DNA of 64,000 nucleotides, taken from assembly GCA_018873245.2 (NCBI GenBank), contig JAEMBT020000008.1, forward strand, positions 1,612,001-1,676,000. The letters run 5' to 3'. The notes beneath the pieces were generated by a model. It had not been told where the DNA came from. It saw only the letters and a program-made list of their open reading frames with translations, and ran no database searches. Made by a program: the position numbers and the translations under genes. Of this stretch, positions 9,386 through 24,500 are shown one piece after another. The stretch's first letter is position 1. Every line of letters begins with the position of its first letter. Origin of the DNA: Archegozetes longisetosus (taxonomy: Eukaryota > Arthropoda > Arachnida > Sarcoptiformes > Trhypochthoniidae).

Positions 9386-12300
9386 TGTCTTCAAATATGT
9401 GAAACTACATTAGCATAAAATCAAAATTCAATATTAGAGAAGCAATATAATATTTTCATATCAAGTTGATAGAATAATTTTGATTTATTATATCTAAAAA
9501 ATAACTTAATAACAAAATAATATCTGAGAACTTGCCTGAGGCTATGTTCCTAAGGTATAACATCGGTCACACTATCATCTCATCGCTATTTTTCTTCGAA
9601 ATCCAAATAAACTTTTATTATATAATAACTAGAAGTAGTTTTGGAGAAAGAATTTATGCGATAAACCGACTATTCCATTACTTTTACGTTTTATCACTAA
9701 AAATAAAGTAAAGTAAAGAGTGAGAGTTAAGTGGCACACAATCTAATGAGCAATTTGACTTTATTTGTATAAATTAGTGGTACTAAACAAGTCTGCGAAT
9801 AGGCAAAAACAAGTCTATGCTGTGGACCAGAGCTTTAATGCAAATTCAATTGAAAGCAATAAAGACCGAAATGATCGGACTTGGAAGAGAACATCTCAAC
9901 ACTGGGGACTGGAATGCAATGTAAGCTTAAATGCAAACACAGACACAGCCAGTAGTAAGAATCGAAACGCACAACTGGTATAAGAGAGAGCCAAAGCTAA
10001 CGATAGTTTCAAACCATTATAATGGAGAGCTTGTGTGCAAGTTTGTGATGACACCGATATTGATTGTCTATATGGGTCAGCCTATCTCTTCTCCAATTAT
10101 TGTTTACAATACAAACTTATTTGAGTGATTATTACTTTAAAACAGAAACAGTTCAGTCTAGTCAGATTTGTTTAGTGATTATGATAATCACACAGAAATG
10201 TGATATGTTATTACACTCACATTCTTTAATTATTCAAATATATAACTAAAACATCAAATTTATGACTGAACGCGTTTAAAAATAGATGAACATTCAAATT
10301 TTTTACTGCATAACTCGTACTTAACTTATGATTTGTTGACGTAGATATGGCCTAAAAACGATGCGAGCAAGTATTACTACAATACATATGGAAGCAAGTA
10401 CTTTAAATAAAAGATTTAACAATTCCAAATATAATCCAAGAAAAAGGTGCCGGAAAGCAGCATAGTTTATAGCTCTGCAACGAGTTGTAATTCAAACTTA
10501 AGTCATTTATTTTCATATCTCAAATTGCTTGGAACCTTACGGGAAACTCCACTTTTTCAGAGTCAGAGAAGATATCATATCATAGAAGATAATATAATGC
10601 ATTAGTTCGCAGGAGAATCATTTTTACATTCAGAGGTAGTTATGAATTATTAAAGGATGCGCTACAATAGACTTACTTTCGCTCGCCTTAAAAATTATTT
10701 ATTACAATTGAAGAATGCGGAAAATTATTGACTCGTAAAAACCTTTTAAATAATTGAAGTTTTAGCCATTGGATAATTAAATGGGTTTCGGCTATTATTA
10801 CAAAACTCTTACATAAATTGTTCGGAGCATGCAAAATGCCAACCTTAATGGGCTCTTCGCTCAACGCTTATGACTATTCTATGCATCACTGAAAATAGAC
10901 ATCTTTTTATAGGAAAAAATTGACTAATTGCACATTTATGTAGCAAACAAATTACGGTGAATCACACGAAAGCCAAATTATTTAAGGACCAGGGGAAGTA
11001 AATCATTTCATCTTATCTACAGGTCTTTGGCTTCACAATTGATATGCTTATGAAAAAAGTGTAGCACTTATTCTGACGCCACTCAATGAGGGCATCGATG
11101 CAAAGAGAAATACGTATATTATCGAAAAAATTGTTCTCAAACTACGGAATCAATTTATTCTAAAACCTATACGTATGTGGTATGAGAGACAAAATATTGG
11201 TATTGAAAAGAATGCTTATTGTCATCGTTTTGATTGAGCAAACTTCGCCTGAAAACGCCTTTAATCATAAGGATATCAAACTTTAATACCAGTCACAAAT
11301 ACTTCTTTCGACTGACTTTTGTTGAATCCTATCGAAAAGGTTTTTACGATCAATGCGACCAACAATTGGAAAGAGAGGGGAAGGAGATTAAAGACAGATC
11401 ATGAGAAGAATAAGAAGGTGTTTGGCCGAAAATAACAAGTTTTAGGCTCTCACTCAAATTGTGCACTATTATTTGATTATATAGCACTTTATTTTTCTAT
11501 TTTACAGTTCAATTCAATTTTCAGCAAATATCTCACAAAATGCAACTATGATTTTGTTGAGAATTCAATTTGAAGTTTCAAATGTTCGTTTGATTAGATG
11601 ATAGGCTTTCTACTTGTGAATGCATTTCGACTTTTTATTCATACCAACATCTAAATGATAGGCTTTTTGCAGACAAGAAAAAAGAGGAAATAAATTCATC
11701 TAAGGATAAACCGCTATTAAAGTTGACGTATTGGAACACGAATTAAAGTAAAATATCGCTATCTGACCGCAACTTAAGATAATAGGCTATCAACAAATGC
11801 TAAGCAATAAATTTAAAAACTAAAAACTTAATAGAGAAACAGTTCTCAGCTAAGTCGTGACAATCACTCAACTGAAGAATACATTAATCTGTGGTAGTCT
11901 TAGAATAGGTGTTCAACAAATTAATAACACACCTGTTGCTTTGGTATAACCTCTGATCATATCTGAAAAATAGGGGAAAAATAATGCATAAATCTCTCGA
12001 ATAGTCTTCTATGGCTAATAAGTCTAAAATTGACATGAAGTCAATGCCATAAACACAATGGTTGGCGTTATTTAAGAATATAAATGTTAAAGTAATGCCT
12101 ATTATATAAGCTTATGATTTTGACTCATACAACGCCCGAATCAGTTTTTGACATTTTCATTCTTACAGCTGAGATCATTCACATGATTTTGATCCAAAGC
12201 AGCTTCAAATTTCCAAGACTTCAGATAACTTTTCAAATGCACTTCACATCACACAATGAACAAAAAGTATAGGATTTAGCGGCTTAGAATAGTAGGAACA

Positions 12301-15300
12301 GAATTGGTTTAAACATAAAAATAAGCCATAAGAAAAGCTTTTCCAATAATTAACTTTGAATATAGTTGTGAGTGAAGGACGTGACTTGTCAAAAATATAG
12401 GGACTATTTGTTGAATAAATTAATATAAATCTTAATTCGTTCGAGTATTTATCTAAATGTAAATCAAGAAATTGATGTTTGGGTACCATAAAATTGGATT
12501 CTAGTTAGAAAAATATGTCAGAATTGAATTTATCATAAAAAAGTAGAATGATTGAGTTAATATAGATTAGAAGATAGAAGAGATGAGTTGGGCATTTACT
12601 TCAATCAAGTCTATTATCTTAACTTGTGGATATATTTGAAGTTCATCAAATCATTTTATTAACTTATCAAAAGTTCTTGTCTAATGTCAAGCTTTCAATT
12701 TTGTATCTTTTAATTCTATTACTGCTCAATCGAAAGGTCATGTGCTTTAAGGTCGTTCAAGTGCCTCAAATTACGGTAAACGTTAAACCAACTCAAGTTG
12801 ATTGCGTGCTAACTATTTGGAAATTTTTTGATTGCTATAGCATTTATTTGAAAAATAATCCTAGGAATCAAACAAATTGATCAAAATTTGATGATCTTTA
12901 AAGTCATAAGTATTACACGCTGTCAAAAATTAAAAAGAGGAATTCAAAATTGACAATAACATAGCAATAGGTTAAAATTTAAATATAAAAATAGCTTTTC
13001 ATTTGCCAAGAGTTGATTCAGTAAAATTCCTAATCATTAAGCATATGAATGATGAGTTTTTGTTTATTAAATTCATTTTTTGTTTACTTTACTCGATCGA
13101 AACTTTTTTCAAATGTGAAATTTTCGAATAAATCCAGCAGATAGTCACGATTAAGCGAAATTCTTAAATAAATCAGAAATGACTGCACGAATCATCTACA
13201 AACATCTCAATGATAATCAACTTTAATAACAATTCAAGCATTTAGTCATTTCGAGAAATAGTTTAAGTTTTCCGGTTTCAAATTAATCAATCCTCGAAAT
13301 GTATTTAATATTTTAAACTCAATAATTGAGTTAACGTTTGACCTGAAGTCGACTGAATAAATGGTTCCGACAAATAAACTTCTATACAACATATTGAGAT
13401 CATTGATCAATAAAAGAAAAGAATGTGCACCAATTTCGTCACAGCATGAGTTCAGATCCTCTCTATGTGGTCAGCTCTCAGCTATTTGCAAGAATGGAAT
13501 CAAAAGAACTCCTTTTTAGGCAGTCTTTTTTTTTTAAAGGAATCAAAGCTATCACCTTAAAATTTTTTTTGAACCAAGTGAAGACTCAATGACAGTGTTG
13601 AGTGATAGTTACTTAGAAATTGATACTTTTCTTTTTGAGTAGCAGCGAAAATATCGTAATGAAAAGACATATTGAAAATAGTTGGCTGTGAGATCACATA
13701 AAACATTTCGGAAGACTGACGAAGATACAAGATTATCTGAAACAACGTTCAGCATAAACGGTTCAATAATAATATATCTTAAGCTCCTTCTGACTTGAGT
13801 GCAAAACAGAGCAATTTGAGAAACAGAAAATTCATTCCTACCAATTATATTGATATCGTAAATAATAGAAGTCATCTTATAATTGGTGTCAACTCATCCG
13901 TTAACGCATTCAAACACGTAATAACGAGAGAGATTTTTCGGTAATAAATAAATCCTTCACTGACTCAGTACTCATAGTATTTGAATAAAGGGATTTAGTC
14001 ATATTTTTGATTGTGCCTAATCTTATTAAAGCTATTGAAACACTTAGACGCAATCAATTCATAAATAGTCGATTACAACACTTGCGTCTGTGTATTTGGT
14101 ATCGGAAAAATGTTTTACATTTGAGTTGCAAATCGGAGATTCATATATAATTAAATGACAAAATTTTTGTGACTCGCTATCATTTCCTAAATCTATTGGT
14201 TGACTCATGAATTTATTTTGTCGCCTGAAAAGAAACCTAAAAATCGGAACTAAAAAATAAAGACCTATAGTATTGCACTAATATTGATCTTCGAAACTGC
14301 ACAGTTGGTAGAGATATCAATGTAAAGATTACACAATTATTATAACTGCAGATAAGATATGAAGTTCTTTCACAAATAATAATTTAATAGTTAGGAGTAT
14401 AATTTATTGACTAACAATTATACTAAAAGCCGTCATAAATATAGACAAAAATGTAGTTTTTGCGAGTGATTGTCAACTCACTTCATATGACAACTTTCTC
14501 CTCAAAGAACATCGAGTCCACAGAACTCGTTTCAAACGTAAGAATTGCGATATTTTAAGAAACTTTTAGACAAGAAAAACAAAAATATAATAAAAATTTT
14601 ATGACCCGCAATAAGTTTCGATTTCTAGATCCGCAAAACAGAGAGAAAAAATGAAAACTTCAAATGATATGAAGTTTAGGAATTGCAACAAATTGTAAGC
14701 GATAGTTTGAGCACTTGTGTGAAACAAAGTGAGATTCAAATCAAATCAAACTATAGCTCCTATGAAGAAAAGCTTAAGTAATAGTAAAACAATGAAATAA
14801 TTATCTCATACCGACTGTTTAAAGCGACAAATCAACTGATAATTGCGTCAATTATACGTTTAGGAACAAAACTCAGAGTAATAGCTAAACATTTAAGCTG
14901 GAAATGGAGTGAGTGAGCTATTAGGAACTAATCATTTTTTGATCACATGACTAGAACACAAGTGATCGCAACAGTTATTGTAAAAATTCAATAATTGACG
15001 CAAAAACCACTCAATACTATAGAACTGAATTCTAGTTTTCTTTCATTAAATAGAAGTAATTGATTGCTTTGCAAAAAGTGTTTGTGAAATATGTCAAAAC
15101 TGAATGTCCAAACTATTGACTAAATAAGACTAGATATGAAATATTGATTATTTAAGTAAAATGTGTTAATAAATATTACAATTTGAACAAATAATACAGA
15201 TCAAATAATTTGAATTGGCACTAAAATGAATAAATAGAAGAAACGTCTCATATTTGAATAGCAGACAAGCTTTTGATTTAAAAACATTAAAAATGTAGTC

Positions 15301-18300
15301 AATTGAAAGTGTGTTAATAGGAATTTAAAGTAATAAACATTTTTGAAGTGAAACAGAGAAACAGCAAAATTCAATTATACTTACAATTAATTGATAATTA
15401 ACAGCATTTTAACATAAATCTCACAGTTTTATAATTGAACAAATGTATGACACAATCAAATGAAAAACAAATCTGAAACATTTAAATATTGTGTACCTTT
15501 TTCTCACTGAATGTTTGTTTCTATTAGTGAAGTGTTTTAGTTTTTACGCCATATTCCCAATACTGAATGCATTGATCACTGAATCAGAGACTAAACACAT
15601 GAACCTTTGGAGGACTGCAATGCATTGCAACAGACTTGTTGTGCGCATGACTTTAGCGACGAGAATAACTGGCTTTGACCGAAAAAATGATTTTTCTGCC
15701 TCAGGGCTGAGAAATAACTTTTTCCTCAAATCTTTTAGATTTTAATGGTTCAACTTTTAGTTTTTCCCAGAAAAAACTTATAAAACTTCTCATTTTTCTG
15801 AGACTGTTTTTATCTTATCTAAAAAGTTTTGCTCATCAATAATCAAACCTTATTAGCAATGATTTATTGCTTAAAGTTTTAATTAGAGCTCAAAGTTTCA
15901 ATTATGTAAACAAACTTTTATATTTGTAAGTATAACATTTTTTATCAAAATTCGCTTTAGGAAAGGACTATCTGTATAGGATTTCATATTGCATAGAAGA
16001 GGCAATAAAATTATGGTGCAATAGTAGTAATTTTCGAGATAAGAGCTCATTTAATTATAATGAATATTGCATGAGTCAAAATTTGATGAATTAGGTAGCG
16101 CTATATTTATCAGACACTTTTCGGCTGTAATAAAGGGGTGAACATCAGATTTTTGAAATTTATAGCAGTTCAACATTCTTTAGCAAATAAATAATAAACT
16201 TAGCTATTACACTAGATAATTACTTTTAAGCCATATAATAGTACCAAAAATAAAACCAAACTCACTTTCCAAGAACTTGATTTCACTAAAAGCTAATCAG
16301 CTTTGAATTATTCAGTGATTCATCTAATAAAATGCAAAGTTCTTTGTGATCCCGTGTACAAAAGACTTGACTTGTCAATAGTTGCGAGCAACAAAGAGTT
16401 TATAAAATTATTCATTAGATCAGATGGCTCGTCTGAGAAAGATGCAAGAATTTCGTGATTCATTCAATACTTGAACACTTTTGAATAATCAAAAACTGGA
16501 TTTCAATTCAAATGAATCCTATTAAATCAAATTTAAGATAAATTACTGAATAAGACGTACTAATAAACCACTTTTGAATAAATTTTAGCTAGTTTTGTTT
16601 CTAAAGAGTGGAATCAAAAAACTTGATTTCTTCTCTGATCCAAATCATAATTTTCAAAAGTAATAAAACTTTATGCAAGATTGAAGAGCGTTTCGGACAT
16701 CTATCAGCTTCGGTAAATCTTTCAATTAAAAGTCTCATAGGATATTTGAAACTTTTTACTGACTACAAAAAAGAGGAGCACTGAACAGATGAATTGAAAC
16801 CAATTCGTTTGTTAATTGTTATTTGGTTTCATATTGAATAAAATAAATTAATTTGTTAGACGAACCACGAGCAACATCTGAAAGGCTTATAATTTATACA
16901 TGTATGCCCTATAAATGAGTTTGCTAATAGTGAAAGCATATATTTTTTGCGTAAACCATTACACGAAAAATCATTTTGATGAAATCAAATTTTAATGAAA
17001 CTCTTAGCAACTATTACTAGTATATGAAAAGATAACAATAAATATGAGTAATGCTTTTCGTGCCACTCCTTAATTTCAGCATTTATTATGTAAATTTACA
17101 GATAGTATCAGTTATGAATTCTAGACTGACAGTTAAAATACATCTAATATTTGGCTGAATTCAATGTCGATATATTAGATTGAAATTGTTATGAGGGATC
17201 AAGTTATGAGAGGTTGAGTTGAAGAAAGCATAGTTGGATGCAAGTCAAAATAAGAGAGAAGTTCAATGTCGCCGAGACATTCGTCAATTGAGAAAATTAA
17301 GATAATCTTCTCACAAAGAAACACAATCATTAGATCGAAGTCTAATTCGTTCTCAAGGGAAAAAGCGATAGACATCAATGAAAAGGTTATCAACAGTTAC
17401 TTAGCTTTTTCATACAGCTAACAACTATTAAAGTGAAGAGATTATTGTGAAGAAAAGTCACACAAAACCATTAATACCCATCCATCAAACGATTATTATG
17501 GTGAAAAGTTTTTTTTTGGAAATGCGGAATTTCCTCTTGTTTGATCCAATATTAATTTGATCGCACCCTTCGAGTTCGAGTTCATAACTACACCCAAAAA
17601 GTTTTCAGTCATACAACATCTATAACCTTTGCAGTCGCGTCAAAATATTAACCTAACGTCAAAATTGATAGTTTGATTCGTTTTATTTGCATTTATCAGT
17701 TTTCGAAGCTGTTATTGGTTGAAACAGCTTTTCTGACTTTTCCAAACTTTTTTGGGATGAACTTAAAAGTTTTGTGGAAATAAATATATCTTGAGGTTCA
17801 CAATGGGAAACAATTTTATGAAAGCATAACTAACTTGAAGAAAGATTTTGGAAAATTGTGCAGTTAAATAAATTAAATGAAAGCCAGGTCGGATGCCAGT
17901 TATTAGCATTTTAATAGATTATACAGAAATAGACTTTTTGCCTAAAACTAATTGATTTGATATTGTAAGAGTAGTTGCAAACTTTCTGAAAGTTTAGTGA
18001 ACAGTCATAACAATATTTTACTAGATAGAACTGTATTTTATAATAAAAAACTTATTTATTGTTTCATATCACTCAAAGCACAAATGCAATGAAATTTGAT
18101 TGTTTTTACACATACTTACCTTTTATATCTATGAACAAAATAAATAAGAATAACTTTCAAGTGATTCAAACAAGTTTTTAACAAAAGAAAAAAAGAAAAT
18201 CAAAATATTATATATTGTTCTAAAGCAAACGAGAAATTACAGTAAATGTTTTGAGCACAACAAAAATTTAAGACAATATGAACACAATTGTTGGTTAAGA

Positions 18301-18508
18301 ATTAATTTTGAAAAATAGCCATTATTTAGAAGATTGAGAGAAAAGTTGCTCCAAAATCTTAAATTGAATTACCGGTTCAGGTGAAGACAGCGTTAAGGAA
18401 AAACTTGTAATAAGAGATTGAATGAGCAGAAGAGAAAATGAGTTGTTATGAATCCAATGTTCTGTTCAATTGTCTTTGTTACAGGATTTGTCTTTGTTTT
18501 TAATTTTC
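9386..18508. other. 9.1 kb intergenic region, no supported gene
   Basis: The right-hand side should hold the 3' UTR of the multi-thioredoxin gene, and the left-hand side the promoter and 5' UTR of the glycosyltransferase. All longer open frames (about 60-90 codons, for example near 12626-12880 and 13609-13875) lack recognisable motifs and have AT-driven composition. Short stretches of more balanced composition occur near 10960-11400 and 15560-15720. They show no coding frame or RNA gene I can name and may be old repeats or conserved non-coding DNA. Confidence 0.5.
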
Positions 18509-21500
18509 TTATTCTTTTTTGTTTTTTGGTGCCTTTATACAAAATATTAGGAACAGTGTGTAAAATATGAACGCACCAGTAATTGATGCTAACGCATACA
18601 TAAACAGATTTAATTCCGGATGACGGTATCGATTCTTCCTTAGCCACTCTAATACGTCCTCTTCTTTGATGAGATCACCTGAAATCAATTTTTAAACGTG
18701 ACAAAATCTCAACATTTCTATAATCGCCCGAAAGTCTAGTCTAAAAGTACTTATTTGGTGCACTCGAGTATCGAATAAAGTTCTAAAATGAAAAGTTGTT
18801 TCTCTATTGATACCTCGATAAATAGCTGGAAATTTTTTCCTGAAGAATACGAGAGCTGGAACCTCAGTAATACCATATTTACGCGCGTATCGCATATCTC
18901 GAATCTTAACAAACATGATATCTAAATCATCGGCTTCGTCGTCAATGTGCTCTAATTCTCGCAATACTTCTTCACAATCATAACAGTCCTTTTCATCTAA
19001 ATAAGAATGAAGAGCAAAAGTCAAACAGGGCTAATGATATTGAAATAACAAAAGAGTAGTTGTTAAAGAGAAATGAATAGTATGCAAAAAAAGTATGCTC
19101 ACAAAAGTAAACAGCGACAAAGTCATTATCATTGAGTAGTTTATCCAACATTTTGCGATTGACTTCCTCAATTTCATCTTTGATCTCGAATACATCATTA
19201 CTAGTTAGCCATTTGAGTACCTTTTCCTCATCTAATAAGTCTCCGTCATAGAGAATGGGTGTCTGCTTTCGGAAGTAAGCTAAAGTTGGATAACTGTGCA
19301 CATTGTACTTCTGTGCAGCCGCATCGTCATTAACTTCATTAATGAAAAGCAGAATTCAACTTATTTTGTCATTCAAACAATATATGACATTAATCTCTAG
19401 TGACTATAACAAATTTAAATGTTTGTCTGCATAATACCTTTTACAAAATCAATACCATAAAGATCTGCGTCATCGTCAATGTTCTAGAGTAGAAAGTATT
19501 CATAAGAGAATAACTACTACTGTTTCACATATAATACTATGAATACACATGTAATCAATGGTTATTTGAATTCCTGGAATGTCAAGTTTGACATTATGTA
19601 GTCAGATATATATAATCATTTGTTCTCTTAATAAATATTTTTGATCGTCTGCCTATATCTCGTAATGAGCTCTCTTTGTTATAGTTTGCAAGCAGCAGGA
19701 TATCTGAACATTGTTTCCAAACTATTGCATTGCAAACAATATGTAATTTCAACGCAATTATTAGTAACTGTTTGAAAGCTGGTAATAAAAACTTATATAT
19801 TGTTCTCTAGAGAAAAGCTAGTCTCTGATCGAGCATTTACTTCAAGTTCTTTAAGCACTTGATCGCATTCATCGCAATCCTCGTCATAAAACAGAACCGC
19901 CAAGAAGGGTGAATCGTCGATAAGTTTTTCTAACATACGCGCGTTTACGTCCTCTATTTCATCGGCCAATTCTCTGTTATCATCATCAATGAGCCATTCT
20001 AAAACTGCTTCTTCGTTTCTGAGGTCACCTAATGGTGAATGAAGATCGATAATAGGATGCAAACAAGTATAAAGTAGCTTTACTTCGATTGTCCATAAGT
20101 ATTATTGAAGTTCACGTCCCACTCATAACAATCTAAAAGTTTGTGTAAGCGCGCGGCAGCGCTCATTCCACATAATCTAACCTTAACGTGAGCGTGATTA
20201 GCAATAATACCAGCAGGTTATTGAACAAAATAAAAAAATGAGCTCAGAATAATAGTTTACGGGTAAGTTGATTCATACCATCATATATTAAAGGATTTCC
20301 GTTTCTGAAATATATAAGAGCCGGATATGTTTTAATGCCATATCGTTTAGCGAGCGGAACGTCCTGTATCTTAACGAAATTAATACCATATATCTCGCAA
20401 TCGTCATCAATATTTTCCAACTCATCCAATACTATCTCACATGCTCTACAGCTTGGCTTATCTATTGTTATAAGATTATAATTATTTATGCATTTGAAAT
20501 CCTATCTTTTCGTTCAAGTCATACAAAAAAATACGACGAGATATTGCGTCGTTTCAATTAGTTGCTCGAGAAGCTCACGATTAACTGATTCAATGGTATC
20601 TTCAGTTTTTTGCTGAACAAGCCATTGAAGTACATCCTCCTCAGCTGATATATCCCCCTCATAAATACTTGGTATTTGCCTCTCAAAGTATATCAAAGCC
20701 GGCAATGCCTTAATTCCATATTCACGAGCGATCTCTTCTTCGGCAGTTTTTACAACTGTTATAATAGACTTAGTTTAAAATCTCGACATTACGCATAAGT
20801 CTTCTTAAAAGTGCATTCATTGAAAGCAAATATTTTTGGTTTTTTGCTGCTCAGTCAATACTTGTATTAAAATCTGAAAAATATTTACATATAATTCCGT
20901 GTCTATCAGTGTCGGAGTCAATGTTTTCCAAGTCCTCCAGAACTTCCTTACATTCTACACAATCGGGAGAATCTAAATATGCAAATAGAAAAGTGTTAGC
21001 TTGAATTGCATTTAAAAAGTTTAGCTATGGTTTAAGAGCTGAATAGAAAGCTGGTTTTTTCAATTTAAGCAGTAATGACAGTCAAAGCTTTTAGCGATTA
21101 TTGCATTTGTAACATGTCTTTATTCAAATACGGTTTTGCTTCAGTAATTTCATGTTTGCTTTTGGGCATTGATATAACTTTCATATAATATATTCATGAT
21201 TGTTATGCTATATTTCACTGAAAAACACTCATTCATAATAAATTGAATTAAACTGCAGTTTTTTCTGTTTCCAACAATCATTTATGATTACAGACTGGCC
21301 TTCACTAGGAATGAACTAGTGTCAGAATCTTTCCGAGTTATTCAACAAATAAATGGAGAAAAAATTAATCGTTTGCTTCAAACCTTATAAACTTTAAGCT
21401 GAAGGAAACAGAATTAAATGACATGAAATACACAAAAGCTCGAAAAATGTCTGTAAGGGGAGAACAATTGTGTTTCTATATTGTGCTTTATAGAGCATAC

Positions 21501-24500
21501 ACCAAACTGCAAAATTTTAACACACGACCACGTTTCTTATTAATTGGTTCCAGTCAAATTCAGTTAATAAATAAGATTAGAAATAACATCGATTCAAACT
21601 GTGACAATTTTTTTTTTGATTATTTTTATAATGCTTTGATTTTTTGAAGGTTTAGTCAAAAGTCTGATGAAAATTAGTCAAATTATGAATGACGAATAAT
21701 CTTTCGGGGAAATCTTTAGAAAAGTATCTGAGATAGCAAAGTATCTGAAAATCTTTTGAACTGCACCTTGCACTCGATTTTTAAGTTATAAACACGACTT
21801 AAGTATAATATTGTATTTGACACAATGTAAATGTGCAAAGCAATCTTCTTAAAAGTTAGGATGCCTCTCCAAACTGATTATTTTGATCAATAATTAGAAC
21901 TAAGACGGTTGAAAAATACTCAAAATTTGAGTTGATTCGTTAGTTCTACTGTATTTTCAAAAAGCCAATGATAATGGTTGTGCCATCTGTTAATATAAGA
22001 TCAAAGTGAAACTTGTCTGTCAAACAGATTGGATGACTACTTAAAGTACTACTTTAAGGAATGTTTAAACTAATCAAAATAATGAACTGACGAATACTCA
22101 GTAACATTGGAATTTCTTGATATTATTGTTTATAGTTGCTGCATAAACCTGAATATTTCAAGCAATGTTTGATTAAGATTCTTAACAGTGACGGGCTATG
22201 AAAGATAAAGTCGGGGAGATGTGAATGCGTTTACGCAAGATAGAAAGTAATGTTTGAAAAGTTTATTTATAGAAACGACTCACAGCGCAAATTTCTTGTA
22301 TATTGAATGAAGCACTTGGAGATTCCTTTAATTAGGGAAAGGAGAGGTAACCAATTATCAGACATCAGTTAAGTAACTAATTATTAATTAATGTTTTCTA
22401 CTAAAAATAAAAAAACTTGAAAATTGCCAAAATATTCGTTTCAGCGTTTAGACAGTAATCTCAACATAAAGCAGACATAAGAAATGAAGCGGACATTTAT
22501 GAAAGTTTTTAGAAAGATTTTAGCAAGTTTTTAGAAAAGTTGATCACTACTCACACTACCTTTATAACCGCTTGTACCTTTCTGTACACATTTTTCACAC
22601 AACTCCTTTTCGTCTTGAACGTCAAAATCATATATGTATTGGTTCAATGAAAAGAAAACGATTAAAACCAATATTATTATCAAAATCTTCAGGTCTCGTA
22701 TTTGCAACGTTACGTCAATATAAGAACAAATACATTTGGACAAACATAACATAGATCTGAAGTCAGTTTTTTGAGTTAGCAAACATTAAGATTTAGAGTG
22801 AGGATCTAAATTTAAAAAATTGTTGATAAATTTATGGAACTTATATGCTTAAATGGTTAGATAGCTTATTTTTTATTATTGGAAAAATTCAGCAGTTTTT
22901 CATCGTGATTAACTTTATCTCAAATATAGCGTTTAAACTAAAGCAGTAATGAGTTGTTCAATGTTTGTAATTTTGCATGATTTTTCATTAAATTCAATTA
23001 GATTTTGAGCTGCTATCCTAACGATAATGCACCTGTCCATACAAAAATTTCATCGAACTGAGGGAATCCCAATTATGACAGCTTTGCTTAGTTTCAGGAT
23101 CGAAGGAATAGTAAAGTCATTTTAAAATAATCTCATTAACATTGTTATCTCGTCAGTTACCTAATCGGGTCAAGTGGTTTTACTTAACATTTCAATAAAA
23201 TTCTGAAGTTCTAATACTCTCAGCAACATTTGTATGCAACCCGAAAAATGCTAAATAATCAAGAATTTAAGAAATTTGATTCAAAAGTCTATTGTTCAGA
23301 GTTGAAGCTGACTGAGAAAACTTTTGATTTGCTATGAGAATTGAAATGATTTTTAAAAATTTATCGCTTAATCAATTGTCAGCAGGAAACCTGAAGTTTG
23401 TTTGAAAAAACAATTAGTATTCCGACACAATGAGTAAACTTACACAATAAACGATAATCATAACAATAGGTATTGAAATGAAGAGTAAATACTTTAGCAA
23501 AGAATGAGTATGACTCAAATGAAGGCAACGGAAAGTACAATTGAGATTTTAATTATTGATTAGATACAGATGCTCAAGTGCAAATATTTGCGACTAGAGC
23601 TTAACAACAATAAATTTCTCTCAATCAACATTAAGCCTAACAGTATTAGTTAAACTTGAAAAAGTTTTCAAAATATAGAATTGAGTTCATGCAGATCAAG
23701 TTAAGTTTTGAGTGATTTTGAAGTTGCGATTTATCTATAGTCCTATGTATTAATGAGTTGATGGATTGGTGTGAAGGAAACGAGATTAGCATAAGTTCAA
23801 GCTTTCCTAAAAGTCAATTTAGATATGATTTCAAATCATTTTAGTCTTGAGTTCTCGATCGGATTTCGTTATATTCGCTACATTTATATCTTATGAATTA
23901 TGAAATATCGGTTCTCATAGTGATTGAGAATTAAGTCTTCTTCCTATAAGTAAAATAGATCACTATTTTTTATATTATTTCCAATCTTAGGTCAAAAACA
24001 ATAAAGAAATATGAGATAAGAAATTGCGGACATTTGCAACAAAGCTTATGATCTGATTGAACAGTCTGTCAAACAGGATAGCATTTAAACCTAGAAATGT
24101 TGATCCAAATCTGTATTCATGACAAAATATGGATGAGAAATTATTAAGCTCTAATTCCTTAATCCTTAAAAGATTATGCAAACTTTTCAATTCATAACCT
24201 TTCAAGGAAATCTTAAGAGGGATTATAGCAATAACGTTTAGTTCAATGTTGAAATAATTAAAAAATCAGATATTAGTATTTATAATGTTGAATCAAAACT
24301 GCTGAAGTTGTTCCATAATAATGATTTTCTAACCTCGAATGGTCAGTAAAGGGCTTAATAACGATATCAAACTTAAAAGTTGGACGCAAAAACCTTGAGT
24401 TTTTGTTAAAATATACAAAAGTTTGTATTAGATGTGACACAAACAAACCAATAAACTTACCAGAAATAATTTATGGTTAAACCTTGCTTATATTATAGTC

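Noticed and set aside
9765-10249. Three overlapping short plus-strand frames near the glycosyltransferase start
   Set aside because: They lack motifs, overlap each other in different frames and have no plausible splice chain.
15491-15745. 84-codon frame with a partly hydrophobic start
   Set aside because: It is contradicted by an equally long antisense frame, lacks a recognisable domain and has AT-driven composition at both ends.
22531-22782. Minus-strand frame with CEKC inside the long thioredoxin-gene intron, considered as an extra exon
   Set aside because: It does not align with either half of the domain repeat, the flanking exons already join in phase without it, and its acceptor is poor.
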